DNA of 64,000 nt from Cellvibrionaceae bacterium (lineage in GTDB: Bacteria > Pseudomonadota > Gammaproteobacteria > Pseudomonadales > Cellvibrionaceae): assembly GCA_021151525.1 (NCBI GenBank), contig JAGKXD010000023.1:1-64000 (forward strand), read 5' to 3'. Each line of letters opens with the position of its first letter. Position 1 is the stretch's first letter. The position numbers and the translations under genes were made by a program. Shown here piece by piece: positions 29,843-38,732 of the stretch. Below the pieces are notes generated by a model. That model was not told the DNA's origin. It made no database searches and was given only the letters and a program-made list of their open reading frames with translations.

Positions 29843-30907
29843 TCACAAGCCTAATAAAAGGGAAATTTCATGTTCAATTTGCTCGGCATTGACCAGCAGA
29901 GAAAAAAGCTCATCAAGACCATTTGAGCTAGACAACCCCGCAATCACCCCCAAAACAGAACCACGATGGCAATTTTCACCACCTACATTTGTGTTAGCCA
30001 AAAGTGCAGCTTTTGAATCTGCAGTGTATTTGTAAGCGAGGTACAACAAACTCGGCCATGAATCTTTTATAGGGCAAGCTTTGGCAAATACACCACCAAT
30101 AATATCATTATCATCAACAGATTTTTCACAAAGGCTTTGCAGATCAATATTCACTGAACTGCGTGCAGCTTCCGCAATCAAACGCTTTGCATCGTCATCT
30201 TCATTGCGAAACAAAAGTGCATCGATCAATTCAATATAAGCATCGCAAACTTTAGCAAGTTCCTCATCCGGGTGGGTTAACCGCAAATGTTCACGGCAGA
30301 TTTGCTGAACATTAACCAGATTGCGCTCAGCTAATAACTCTGAAATAGCAATGGGTGCAATAGTGACAAAGCCGCCAACTGATGCAGTCGTATCTGCCGC
30401 CACACCACATTTGTTAGCAGGCAAACCGCGCTCAAGATTTTCAAAAAATCCACGGTGATAAGCTTCAGCATAAGTATCCGGATGCTGTGGACTATCACTA
30501 GTCATAAATGCGACATAGCTTTTCAGAAATTTATTCTCATCGTAGTGTCCACCATTATCAATCAGAGTACGCGTAACCAAAAGAGCACACTGCGCATTTA
30601 ACGTATTCTCACCCGCTTGCATCCCTTGATGAACATGTTGATTAGGCACACCCCAAAATTTTCGTTTATCTTTTAAAATGACATCGCCCACAATTTGTTT
30701 GCCTGAGTTTTGCGGCAACGACAAAAAATCATGGGGATGTTTAGCGGGGGCCGCCTCAAACTTTTTAATTCCACCAGGGAACGCATTGAGAATATCTTGC
30801 GGGTTATAAAACCAATGCACAGGCATAGAAAGCGCATCGGCAATGTAAAGTAATTTCAAAGCAGCAAGCGCGCGGTTTTTTACAAGTGCAGAATGTATTG
30901 TGGTCAT
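29843..30907 (-). CDS. ADP-ribosylglycohydrolase-fold protein, atypical subgroup
   Basis: A 354-residue all-helical protein of the ARH/DraG type. The N-terminus (NRALAALKLLYIADALSMPV) fits the family start. The two Mg2+-binding motifs are altered: the usual TDDT-like segment reads GENTLNAQCALL (near residue 101), and the C-terminal GGDTDT-like segment reads TNVGGENCHRGSVLGVIAG (near 317). Changes of this kind suggest a distinct subgroup, perhaps with other metal use or substrate. ARH enzymes remove ADP-ribose from proteins, nucleic acids or small molecules. It stands next to, but 33 bases from, the moa genes on the same strand; no functional tie is evident. Confidence 0.8.
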   Translation of the reverse strand: MTTIHSALVKNRALAALKLLYIADALSMPVHWFYNPQDILNAFPGGIKKFEAAPAKHPHDFLSLPQNSGKQIVGDVILKDKRKFWGVPNQHVHQGMQAGENTLNAQCALLVTRTLIDNGGHYDENKFLKSYVAFMTSDSPQHPDTYAEAYHRGFFENLERGLPANKCGVAADTTASVGGFVTIAPIAISELLAERNLVNVQQICREHLRLTHPDEELAKVCDAYIELIDALLFRNEDDDAKRLIAEAARSSVNIDLQSLCEKSVDDNDIIGGVFAKACPIKDSWPSLLYLAYKYTADSKAALLANTNVGGENCHRGSVLGVIAGLSSSNGLDELFSLLVNAEQIEHEISLLLGL

Positions 30908-30940
30908 TGGGCAATTCCTGTTGATATATAAAGTTAAACC

Positions 30941-31387
30941 TTACTCCCAGCGTTTGGCAGCTTCAGCGTCTTTTTCTTGAGATTCAATCCAAACACTGCC
31001 TTGAGTAGTGAGCTCTTTCTTCCAAAAAGGTGCGCGGGTTTTCAGATAGTCCATTAAAAAATCGGCCGCGCTAAAAGCATCTTCGCGATGCGCGCTGGTC
31101 ACACCGACGAATACAATATTATCGCCCAGCTGCAAATCGCCAATGCGGTGAATAATTTTGCAACGCAGGATTTTCCAGCGCGATAGGGCTTCATCAATAA
31201 TGGCTTGCAAAGATTTTTCAGTCATACCGGGATAGTGTTCCAAATGCAAACCCAAGACATTGCGCGCTAAATTTAAATCGCGCACGCGGCCAACAAAAGT
31301 AACTACTGCCCCCGCTGCTGTATCATTTGCAATAAGCGCTTTGTATTCCTCGCCAACATCAAAATCTTGCTGTTGAATTGATATCAT
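30941..31387 (-). CDS. moaE: molybdopterin synthase catalytic subunit
   Basis: A 148-residue protein that, with MoaD, inserts two sulfurs into cyclic pyranopterin phosphate to make molybdopterin. The family motifs are present: AGAVVTFVGRVRD near the N-terminus, LHLEHYPGMTEKSL, RCKIIHRIGDLQLGDNIVFVGV, and APFWKKELTTQGSVWIE with the conserved Lys pair. ATG at 31387 follows the moaD stop directly (TAAG-ATG); a GTG nine bases upstream is an alternative. Last gene of a moaC-moaD-moaE operon. Confidence 0.95.
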   Translation of the reverse strand: MISIQQQDFDVGEEYKALIANDTAAGAVVTFVGRVRDLNLARNVLGLHLEHYPGMTEKSLQAIIDEALSRWKILRCKIIHRIGDLQLGDNIVFVGVTSAHREDAFSAADFLMDYLKTRAPFWKKELTTQGSVWIESQEKDAEAAKRWE

Positions 31388-31388
31388 C

Positions 31389-31637
31389 TTAACCACCTGT
31401 TACTGGCGGAAAAAAGGCAACTTCATCACCATCATTAATACTATGCGATGCTTTTACCAAAGTTTGATTTACCGAAAATAATAATTTGTCACTCACCAAA
31501 AATTCCGCCCAGTGTGGGCGATCAGCGACAAGCTGCTCACGTAAGGATGAAATAGTGGTAAGAGGTAAGAACGCTAGCTCCAGCTGCTCGCATTGCAATT
31601 GTTCACGCAGCTGTGCAAAAAATAAAACCTTTATCAC
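31389..31637 (-). CDS. moaD: molybdopterin synthase sulfur-carrier subunit
   Basis: An 82-residue ubiquitin-like protein ending in the required Gly-Gly (FFPPVTGG), whose C-terminus is thiocarboxylated and delivers sulfur to MoaE. Length and beta-grasp pattern fit MoaD. It lies between moaC and moaE with spacings of only a few bases. Confidence 0.94.
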   Translation of the reverse strand: MIKVLFFAQLREQLQCEQLELAFLPLTTISSLREQLVADRPHWAEFLVSDKLLFSVNQTLVKASHSINDGDEVAFFPPVTGG

Positions 31638-31640
31638 AAC

Positions 31641-32117
31641 TCACTCCACACGCTGATAGTGACCGCGGCGACCACCGGATTTTTCGAGCAGACAAATATT
31701 TTCAATCACCATGCTCATATCCACCGCTTTGCACATATCGTAAATAGTGAGTGCGGCAACACTGGCCGCCGTAAGCGCTTCCATTTCAACACCCGTTTGG
31801 CCGGAGAGCTTGCACAGCGTAAAAATATCGACCGCACTTTCAGTTAAATTAATATCAAAATCGACGCTAACTTTGGTCAACATCAGTGGATGGCAGAGCG
31901 GAATTAAATCTGCGCATTTTTTTGCGGCTTGAATTCCTGCAATGCGCGCCACTGCAAGCACATCACCTTTTTTTAAACTGTTTGCCTGAATTTGCGCAAG
32001 CGTTGCAGGTTGCATACGCACGCGTGCAAAGGCGCGCGCTTCACGGGTGGTGATGGCTTTTTCGCTCACATCCACCATGCTGGCTTTACCCTGTTCATCG
32101 ATATGGGTTAGCGACAT
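31641..32117 (-). CDS. moaC: cyclic pyranopterin monophosphate synthase
   Basis: A 158-residue enzyme making cyclic pyranopterin phosphate in the second half of the first step of molybdenum cofactor synthesis. Hallmarks are [19 protein letters not shown] at the start, the [12 protein letters not shown] segment, and the [20 protein letters not shown] segment. The ATG at 32117 gives the family N-terminus; a longer frame upstream is spurious. First gene of moaCDE; no moaA is present in the window. Confidence 0.95.
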   Translation of the reverse strand: MSLTHIDEQGKASMVDVSEKAITTREARAFARVRMQPATLAQIQANSLKKGDVLAVARIAGIQAAKKCADLIPLCHPLMLTKVSVDFDINLTESAVDIFTLCKLSGQTGVEMEALTAASVAALTIYDMCKAVDMSMVIENICLLEKSGGRRGHYQRVE

Positions 32118-32151
32118 AAAAATATCCAACTTAGAAAAATAATACACACTC

Positions 32152-32250
32152 AAAGAATTCTGCTTAATTCAAAACTCGCCGTAAATACATCCTTGTAGGC
32201 TCGTCTCGGCATCCGTGCCTCGTACGGTTTTGAATTAAGCAGTATTCTTT
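32152..32250. repeat. inverted-repeat element, copy A (MITE-like)
   Basis: About 99 bases with terminal inverted repeats of roughly 24 bases. The inner 16 bases, CTGCTTAATTCAAAAC and GTTTTGAATTAAGCAG, pair perfectly. The core (TCGCCGTAAATACATCC...GGCTCGTCTCGGCATCC...GCCTCGTACG) recurs in opposite orientation at 58271-58369 with about two differences. No coding capacity. It lies between moaC and the converging side of the cellulase transcript. Confidence 0.85.
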
Positions 32251-32292
32251 TTCAGGTTCACTCATTACCAACCTCATGATAAGCGAAAATAA

Positions 32293-32326
32293 AAAAAGGC
32301 CAACACCTTTCGATGTCGGCCTTTTG
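32293..32326 (-). terminator. intrinsic terminator after the cellulase gene
   Basis: On the minus strand AAAAGGCC pairs with GGCCTTTT around a loop that adds a weak GACA/TGTT stem, followed by a T-run. It starts 18 bases past the cellulase stop. Confidence 0.8.
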
Positions 32327-32343
32327 GCTCGCTTAAAAATTAC

Positions 32344-34176
32344 TTAAAACAAAAACGGTGCTAACCAGCTCATTTGTGGGCGATCTGCACCTGCTTTTGG
32401 CTCAAGCGTGTACATATACTCATCCCACCATGGGCCTGCTGCCCACCAAGTCCAACCGATCCACACGTTGTTGTTGGTTTGCATGTATTGCAGCATGTTA
32501 GTCACTGCTGCTTTACAGGTCGCATTATCTGCACCCGCAAACTCGCCCAAGAATGCGCGCTTGCCGTTAGTATTTAGCCATGCAGTGAACGCCGTCAAAC
32601 GTTCAACACCAATGCTTGTGCTCACGCAAGTTGGCGAAGTACCAGAGCTATCAGAGTCGAGGTATTGATGAACTTCATAAGCGTAGTTATTACCGCTATC
32701 CACCACATTCAACATAGCCACAGCGTTAGCCGTGCCATACCAATTTGCATTCCAAGTTGATGCACCAGTCCATGCATTACCGGGAACTAGCACGAGGTTA
32801 GAGGCACCTGCCGCACGAATCGCTGCAATCGCGGCATTAGCACCACTGAGCCATTGCTCGGTTGGCATTGAGTTCGGCTCGTTCATGATCGCAAAAATCA
32901 CTTTGCTGTTGGATTTATAGCGCGTCGCCAAACGAGTCCACAAATCGGCAAACTGTGCATTGGATACACCAGCACCAATCACCGAACCATTCCAACGTGC
33001 GTAGTTATGCGGGTCTATAACAATATTGACGCCTTTTGCAGTAGCACCAGTGACAAACGCATCAAGACGACCAAACTCAGTTGCATCAAAAGCAGCGCCC
33101 AAAGTTGGCTGCAAACGCTCCCACGAGAAAGGCACGCGCAAGGTGTTCATGCTCTTACCTTTGAAATAATCCACCTCGGTTTGATTGGGGTAGATGTAAT
33201 CCTTCTCATAGATGCCGGGGTAAGCAGTACCAAACTCGGCACCAGCCAAACTCACGCCTTTATAAACCAAGCCCACAATCGGCGTTGAGCTGGACGAGCT
33301 TGAAACACTTGAAGAGCTCGACGATTTAACACTCGAAGATGAACTGCTAGTCGCTACGACACTTGAACTTGCAACGCTAGATTTAGATGAGCTGCTGGAA
33401 GTTGTCACCGAAGATGCCGCCCCCACAATTCCATAGGGTGCGGGCTGAGCAGCGCAAGTTGAACTTGCAATACAACTCTTATTATTTTCATAGCCCCAAC
33501 CGCTAGCCGTGGTTGTACACAATGGATATAGAGTGCCGTACCAATTACATTGCTGACCAGACGTTGAACTCACACTGGAAGCCACAGAAGAGCTTGATGT
33601 ACTTGGTACAGATGAGCTCGCAACAGAGGACTTCGATGAAGATGACGAGCTTGTGCTAGCCACACTTGAACTCACTTTCGATGAGCTGCTGGAGGTTGCC
33701 ACGCTTGAGCTGGATGTTGAAGGCGCAGAGCTAGATGTAGTACTGCCCGCACATGCCGCACCGCTAATCACTGGAATTTCAGCCGTAGCACCGCCTTTAG
33801 TACCTTGAATACCAAACTCGGCAGATTGCCCAGGCTGAATGCTGCTGTTCCAGCTAAGGCCTGTCGCAGAGTAAGGATTAGAACCCGTTAGGGTCGCATT
33901 CCAGCTGCTGGTTACACGGTCGCCACCCGCATACTGCCAGCTGATATTCCAACCATTAATGGCGCTAGTGCCAGTGTTGGTAATACGAACGGTGCCGGTA
34001 AAACCCGTATTCCACTGGTTGCTGACGATATATTCGCAACCGGCGTAAGCGGAAGATGAAAGTGCAGATAGCGCCCACGCGAGCCCTAAAAGCCCAGCGG
34101 AGTTGCGCCACAATTTTTTACATGGGGATTGCACAACGGCTGCTGCCGCTGCAGTGTTAGATAGATACATATGCAT
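32344..34176 (-). CDS. secreted cellulase: CBM2 - CBM10 - GH5
   Basis: A 610-residue secreted endoglucanase-type enzyme. A signal peptide ends near Ala45 (SSSAYA-GCEY). A family 2 cellulose-binding module spans about 46-142 (CEYIVSNQWNTGFTGTVRI to ISGAAC). A poly-Ser linker (about 147-207) leads to a CBM10 (about 209-250, Cys-rich CNWYGTLYPLC, GWGYENNKSC), then a second Ser linker (about 255-300). The GH5 domain fills 303-610 with acid/base Glu433 in IMNEPN and nucleophile Glu545 in FLGEFAG; it looks like subfamily 5. It would cut beta-1,4-glucan outside the cell. The CBM2/CBM10/poly-Ser plan is typical of Cellvibrio and related marine degraders. It stands alone with its own terminator. Confidence 0.95.
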   Translation of the reverse strand: MHMYLSNTAAAAAVVQSPCKKLWRNSAGLLGLAWALSALSSSAYAGCEYIVSNQWNTGFTGTVRITNTGTSAINGWNISWQYAGGDRVTSSWNATLTGSNPYSATGLSWNSSIQPGQSAEFGIQGTKGGATAEIPVISGAACAGSTTSSSAPSTSSSSVATSSSSSKVSSSVASTSSSSSSKSSVASSSVPSTSSSSVASSVSSTSGQQCNWYGTLYPLCTTTASGWGYENNKSCIASSTCAAQPAPYGIVGAASSVTTSSSSSKSSVASSSVVATSSSSSSVKSSSSSSVSSSSSSTPIVGLVYKGVSLAGAEFGTAYPGIYEKDYIYPNQTEVDYFKGKSMNTLRVPFSWERLQPTLGAAFDATEFGRLDAFVTGATAKGVNIVIDPHNYARWNGSVIGAGVSNAQFADLWTRLATRYKSNSKVIFAIMNEPNSMPTEQWLSGANAAIAAIRAAGASNLVLVPGNAWTGASTWNANWYGTANAVAMLNVVDSGNNYAYEVHQYLDSDSSGTSPTCVSTSIGVERLTAFTAWLNTNGKRAFLGEFAGADNATCKAAVTNMLQYMQTNNNVWIGWTWWAAGPWWDEYMYTLEPKAGADRPQMSWLAPFLF

Positions 34177-34625
34177 TTCCTGAGTGAGTCGCGATCCGTC
34201 GTTGCACGCCGCGAATGATTATTTTTTAGCAGTCAAAAGCTGCTTTCAGGACACCAAGACCAATCAAGATTGCAAACTACAGATATAGCAGAACCGCCCG
34301 TTAGCGCAGGGGCGCAACTGGCAGGCAATATGAAAGTCTTTGTGCAAATTATCTAGCCAAACAACAATATGAGGATTTCCATGGCTTTTAGCCTATTTTT
34401 TATCATGCAGCTGTTTTAGCAGCTGATGTGTGTAACCGATTCTAATCCAGTTTTTGCGCCAAACATAGAGCCAAACCCTGCCAAGCCAAGGTTCTTGAAG
34501 AATCCAGACCGAGAATTTCAAGGAGTGTGAAATATGCACTCAATCGCCCCAAGATCGGCAGTTCGGTATAAACTAGCACCCTGCCAAAAATCGTAAGATT
34601 TAAGTCGTAATTCAAGTAATCCAAG
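34177..34625. other. divergent intergenic region, cellulase / dusA
   Basis: About 450 bases between two divergent genes, AT-rich, with no supported coding frame. One small palindrome is present near 34409-34426 (CAGCTG...CAGCTG). It must hold both promoters, but no -35/-10 pair or operator stands out clearly enough to place. Confidence 0.5.
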
Positions 34626-35630
34626 ATGCCCAACAAAATCCCCAACCGCCGCTTCACCGCCGCCCCCATGATGGAGTGGTCAGATACTCATTGCCGCAGC
34701 TTCTGGCGTTTACTCACCAAAGAAGCCGTTCTCTATAGCGAGATGGTTACTACAGGTGCATTGATTCATGGCGATCGCAATCGCTTTCTGGATTTCAATG
34801 CCAGCGAACATCCACTCGCCTTGCAACTCGGCGGCAGCGATCCCAAAGCTTTGGCTGAGTGCGCAAAAATTGCTGAAGATTGGGGTTACGACGAAGTAAA
34901 TCTCAACTGCGGCTGCCCGAGTGATCGCGTGCAAAACAATATGATTGGCGCTTGTTTGATGGCGGAACCCAAACTCGTCGCCGAATGTATTTCAGCCATG
35001 CAAGCCGCTGTGAAAATTCCGGTCACCATCAAGCACCGCATCGGTATTGACGATATGGAAGACTATGAAGGCATGCTAAATTTCGTAAGAACTGTCGCCG
35101 ATACCGGCTGTAAAACCTTTATTGTCCATGCACGTAAGGCTTGGCTAAAGGGACTAAGTCCGAAAGAAAATCGCGAAATTCCGCCACTGCAATATGAAAA
35201 AGTCGCGCAGCTTAAAAAGGATCATCCCGAGCTTGAAATTATCATTAACGGCGGCATAACTACGCTTGAGCAATCGCTAAACCTGCTCAATGAGGTTGAT
35301 GGTGTGATGCTGGGCCGCGAGATTTATCACAACCCTTATTTACTCGCTGAAGTTGACCAAAAAATTTACGGCATCGACAAACCCGTTGTAAGCCGCGAAG
35401 AAGTGATGGAAGGTTTTATTGCCTATGCCGAAGAGCAGCTGGCGAAAGGTGTGCGCATAAATTACATGACGCGCCATATTTTAGGTTTGTACCAAGGCTT
35501 ACCCGGCGCACGCAAATTCAGACGTGTAATTTCTGAGCAAGCACATAAGCCAAATGCAGGAATTGAGGTAATAAAAGCAGCGCTCAACGCCCTAAATGAG
35601 TTACCATTTACACCCGAATTGACCGATTAA
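34626..35630 (+). CDS. dusA: tRNA-dihydrouridine(20/20a) synthase
   Basis: A 334-residue FMN enzyme that reduces uridine in the tRNA D-loop. It starts RRFTAAPMMEWSDTHCRSF and carries the DusA signatures: LQLGGSDPKALAECAKIAE, the catalytic Cys in NLNCGCPSDRV, KHRIGIDDMEDYEGM, VHARKAWLKGLSPKENREIPPL, and IIINGGITT for flavin phosphate binding. Length matches DusA rather than DusB or DusC. No flanking operon partner. Confidence 0.96.
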   Translation: MPNKIPNRRFTAAPMMEWSDTHCRSFWRLLTKEAVLYSEMVTTGALIHGDRNRFLDFNASEHPLALQLGGSDPKALAECAKIAEDWGYDEVNLNCGCPSDRVQNNMIGACLMAEPKLVAECISAMQAAVKIPVTIKHRIGIDDMEDYEGMLNFVRTVADTGCKTFIVHARKAWLKGLSPKENREIPPLQYEKVAQLKKDHPELEIIINGGITTLEQSLNLLNEVDGVMLGREIYHNPYLLAEVDQKIYGIDKPVVSREEVMEGFIAYAEEQLAKGVRINYMTRHILGLYQGLPGARKFRRVISEQAHKPNAGIEVIKAALNALNELPFTPELTD

Positions 35631-35777
35631 GTTCGCCAAGTCATCCACAGAAGCAAGCCTTTTATCAAGCAGACGCTTTATACAAAAGATGACTTTCAGC
35701 TAAGAGTCAAAAAGACTATAATACATCCTACGGCAAATTAGAAATATCAACTTTAACTCCGTGATAGGAAAACTATT

Positions 35778-36546
35778 GTGACTAGCAAACTCGAACAACT
35801 GAAACAATTTACCGACGTAGTTGCCGATACTGGCGATATCGAAGCCATTCGCTTGTACAAGCCATTGGATGCAACTACCAACCCATCTTTGGTTTACAAA
35901 GCCGCTCAAATGGCGCAATACCAGGATTTGTTGGCTTCTTCTATCAATGCCGCAAAAGGCATTACCAACAGCGCAGAACAATTGAGCGCTGCGAGCGACA
36001 ACTTGGCCGTTGGCCTTGGTTTGGAAATTTTGAAATTGGTTCCAGGCCGTATTTCTACTGAAGTGGATGCTCGTTTGTCTTTCGATACCAAATCAAGTAT
36101 CGCTAAAGCCCGTCATTTGATTGAGCTTTACCAAAAAGGCGGCGTGGATAAATCACGCGTGCTGATCAAACTGGCTTCTACTTGGGAAGGCATTCGCGCT
36201 GCGGAAGTGTTGGAAAAAGAAGGCATCAACTGCAACCTGACTTTGTTGTTTGGCTTCGAACAAGCTGCTGCTTGTGCAGACGCAGGCGTGTTTTTGATTT
36301 CTCCATTCGTGGGCCGCATTTTGGATTGGTACAAAACCAATACCGACAAAAAAGAATACACTGGAGCGCGTACTTTCTCCATCAAACACTGGCGAAAAAA
36401 TTGCCAAGGTTATTGAGACTGAACCAAGCTTCCGCTTTGGCATGAACCAAAACCAAATGGCAAATGACAAATTGGCTGAAGGTATTCGCGGTTTCGTGAA
36501 AGACCAAATCAGCTTGGAAAAATTGCTGAAAGAACGCGCTCTTTAA
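35778..36546 (+). pseudogene. talB: transaldolase gene broken by an internal deletion
   Basis: Transaldolase links the pentose phosphate pathway and glycolysis. Residues 1-197 read as a good TalB ([60 protein letters not shown] with the Schiff-base Lys, [20 protein letters not shown]). After TGA at codons 195-197 the frame runs off and stops at 36416. The genuine C-terminus continues in another frame ([16 protein letters not shown] to KERAL, stop 36544-36546). About 61 residues (roughly 185 bases) are missing compared with the 317-residue family, including the SFRN phosphate-binding segment and the last barrel strand. The join at about 36359-36366 (ACTGGAGC) is where EDPG should follow YTGA. 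GTG start at 35778. It is either a real inactivating deletion or a sequence/assembly error. Confidence 0.85.
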
Positions 36547-36571
36547 TTATCGCTTTGCAATAGAGTTAATT

Positions 36572-37033
36572 TTGTTAAGTAAAATTTCTGCGTTTTTCGA
36601 ACGTCACCTGCAACCTGCAGGTGACGCTTCATCTCCCCTTTCCCACTCGCAAAAACAATTGGCAGTTGCGGCTTTATTAATTGAAGTTGCTATGGCTGAT
36701 CACGTATTTGATGAGCGTGAAATGCAATCGCTTAAAACACATCTCACGCAAAAATTTGCAATTGCTGACGCACAACTTGCCGAATTAATTGAACTCGCTA
36801 AGGAAGAAAGTGCTGAAGCGACATCATTACATCAATTCACAACCTTAGTTCACCAACATTGCAACCAGCAAGAAAAATTCGAGCTACTAGTTTCTATGTG
36901 GGAATTGGCATTTGCTGACAATGATTTGAACAAATACGAAGAGTATGTAATTCGCAAAGTGGCTGATTTGATTTACGTGTCTCACACGGAATTTATGCGC
37001 GCAAAATCAATTGCAAAAAATAAGATCAGCTAA
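36572..37033 (+). CDS. TerB-family protein
   Basis: A 153-residue helical protein matching the TerB/DjlA-N fold: QLAVAALLIEVAMADHVFDEREMQ followed by KFELLVSMWELAFADNDLNKYEEYVIRKVADLI, each containing acidic residues (AMADHVFDERE and AFADNDLNKYEE) expected to bind a metal ion. Originally linked with tellurite resistance, most solitary members have unclear roles. Start is TTG at 36572; no ATG occurs until residue 41. It begins 25 bases after the transaldolase remnant. Confidence 0.82.
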   Translation: MLSKISAFFERHLQPAGDASSPLSHSQKQLAVAALLIEVAMADHVFDEREMQSLKTHLTQKFAIADAQLAELIELAKEESAEATSLHQFTTLVHQHCNQQEKFELLVSMWELAFADNDLNKYEEYVIRKVADLIYVSHTEFMRAKSIAKNKIS

Positions 37034-37060
37034 GAAAGGATTTTCAAGCGAGGAATTTGA

Positions 37061-37543
37061 TTAGGAGTTTTCGAGCATGTTGACTAGGTTTTTAAAGGTC
37101 TCGTGATTCTGTTCATTTAAACCCATCAGAATTTTGTGGGCTTCCAGCACTTTTTCTTTTACTTCCTGTTCGTCGCATTCAATCGCCGTTAAGGGCTTTT
37201 CTGGTTCGACTTCGACATCCAGCTTATTCACAATTTTAAAAATATCCGCAAAACCCATAGTATCCAAAATACGCTGAATACTCGCATTAGTCGCTAAAAT
37301 CACGGGAGTTATATTGCGTTTTTCTTGCGCAAGCAGGGAGATTTTTGCCATCAAGCCAAGCGTTGTGCTATCAACAGCTTCAGCTTCAGACAAATCAAAG
37401 AGCACCGATGAAAAATTAGGTGCCGCGAGCATAGCATCAATAAACTGATCAAAAGATATACACAGAGTGAGGCGCACATCGCCAGTCATCTTAATGATGT
37501 AAACACCAGCATGATCTGCAACGAGTATCTGACCGGGACGCAT
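37061..37543 (-). CDS. HsbA-like anti-sigma factor antagonist (STAS)
   Basis: A 160-residue protein with an N-terminal STAS domain (about 1-110) and a helical C-terminal tail. The phosphorylatable Ser is in EAVDSTTLGLMAK (Ser59). In partner-switching systems the unphosphorylated form binds an anti-sigma factor (FlgM in Pseudomonas for HsbA) or a diguanylate cyclase. The length and the tandem with an RR-PP2C gene match HsbA of Pseudomonas. Start ATG at 37543 lies one base after the stop of the upstream gene; the longer reading frame upstream overlaps it and is rejected. Confidence 0.8.
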   Translation of the reverse strand: MRPGQILVADHAGVYIIKMTGDVRLTLCISFDQFIDAMLAAPNFSSVLFDLSEAEAVDSTTLGLMAKISLLAQEKRNITPVILATNASIQRILDTMGFADIFKIVNKLDVEVEPEKPLTAIECDEQEVKEKVLEAHKILMGLNEQNHETFKNLVNMLENS

Positions 37544-37544
37544 T

Positions 37545-38732
37545 TTACTTACCTCTAGCAATCGTAAGGATGGCAATATCATCAGGCGTTTCGCCATCAT
37601 CCTTAACATGTAAAGTATTGCAGATGGATTCCAAGCTGCCAGTTGATTCTGCAACTTTTTGCAATAAAAGAGCTTCCTTTTCTTGAATGGTATCAGCAGG
37701 CAATATTTCTAAAACACCATCAGAAAAACATGAAAGCGTATAGTGATCAGGTAATTGCAACTGATAAGTTTGCCAATTCACGTCTTTAAAAATTCCCACG
37801 GGTTTGCCCTGACCGGTTAAATAACGGCAATCATCCGCCGTCTTTAAAATCGGCATAGGCAAATGACCTGCAACCGCATAATTCATCATTTGAGTATGGG
37901 TATCTATCACGCCAACAAAGAAGGTCAAATGGTGATTTAAGCGAGTTTCTTTTATTTCACTATTAACGGTTTTTAATAGATGGTTGGCGCCGCTCTCAAA
38001 GGACTCTTCATCGCCAAACAACCCCTCTTCACGAACCATGCGACTGACAAGGTGCTTTAACCAAATGGTGACAAATGCGGAGGAGGAGCCGTGACCTGAG
38101 ACATCAGCGAGATAAAAGGCAAGGTAGCGTTTTTTGATGTGGGCGTAGTCGATAAAGTCGCCACTAAGGAAAAGAGATGGCGCTATGTAATGGGCAACTT
38201 CGTAATGATCCTGAGTAATCAGGCGGTTGGGCATCAATCGTTTTTGAACTTGTTTGCCGGCGAGCTGATCGCGCTCTAAGACTCGTAAACTTTCGCGTAA
38301 TTCTTGGTTGGCAGCTTCTAACTGCTCTCGGTAACGCTGGTTCTCTAGAAGTAATTCGGTTCGTTCAAGCGCCTTATTAATAGCATGTACTAGCACTTCT
38401 ATATCCAGCACAGGTTTTACCAGATAATCACTTGCCCCCAACCTTAACACCTGAACCACATCACTCACGCTTCCCGCACCGGAGACTATTATCACCGGCA
38501 AATCAGGCTGACTTTGCTTAACTTGCTTAAGCACCTGTAGACCGTCTACGCCGGGCATACGCAAGTCTGTAATTACCAGATCGGGAGTGTATTTTTTGAT
38601 GGTTTCACATAAATGGTTAGCCTCGCCCTCTTCAAAAACCTCAAAGCCACTATCCGTCAAATAAACAGCAATACTGCGCCGAACGAGCGCGTCGTCGTCG
38701 ATGATGAGTAGCTTTTTAGGTTTCTCAGCCAT
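37545..38732 (-). CDS. response regulator with PP2C (SpoIIE-type) phosphatase output
   Basis: About 395 residues. A receiver domain (about 1-120; IIDDDALVRRS, phospho-Asp in LVITDLRMPG, Lys in YLVKPVLD) and a coiled-coil connector lead to a PP2C-like Ser phosphatase (about 185-395; SGDFIDYAHI, FYLADVSGHGSSSAFVT, SDGVLE, PDDIAILTI) with the metal-binding Asp residues in place. It should dephosphorylate the STAS protein encoded directly behind it when its receiver is phosphorylated. It resembles Pseudomonas HsbR but has no C-terminal kinase domain. ATG at 38732 is chosen; the frame is open 36 bases further upstream. Confidence 0.85.
   Translation of the reverse strand: MAEKPKKLLIIDDDALVRRSIAVYLTDSGFEVFEEGEANHLCETIKKYTPDLVITDLRMPGVDGLQVLKQVKQSQPDLPVIIVSGAGSVSDVVQVLRLGASDYLVKPVLDIEVLVHAINKALERTELLLENQRYREQLEAANQELRESLRVLERDQLAGKQVQKRLMPNRLITQDHYEVAHYIAPSLFLSGDFIDYAHIKKRYLAFYLADVSGHGSSSAFVTIWLKHLVSRMVREEGLFGDEESFESGANHLLKTVNSEIKETRLNHHLTFFVGVIDTHTQMMNYAVAGHLPMPILKTADDCRYLTGQGKPVGIFKDVNWQTYQLQLPDHYTLSCFSDGVLEILPADTIQEKEALLLQKVAESTGSLESICNTLHVKDDGETPDDIAILTIARGK

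Noticed and set aside
33280..33740. Short repeats that could suggest a repeat array or CRISPR
   Set aside because: They are the degenerate Ser codon repeats of the cellulase linkers; there are no evenly spaced unique spacers.
35778..36546. Programmed frameshift in the transaldolase gene
   Set aside because: There is no slippery sequence, and about 61 family residues are absent, so a shift alone cannot restore the protein.
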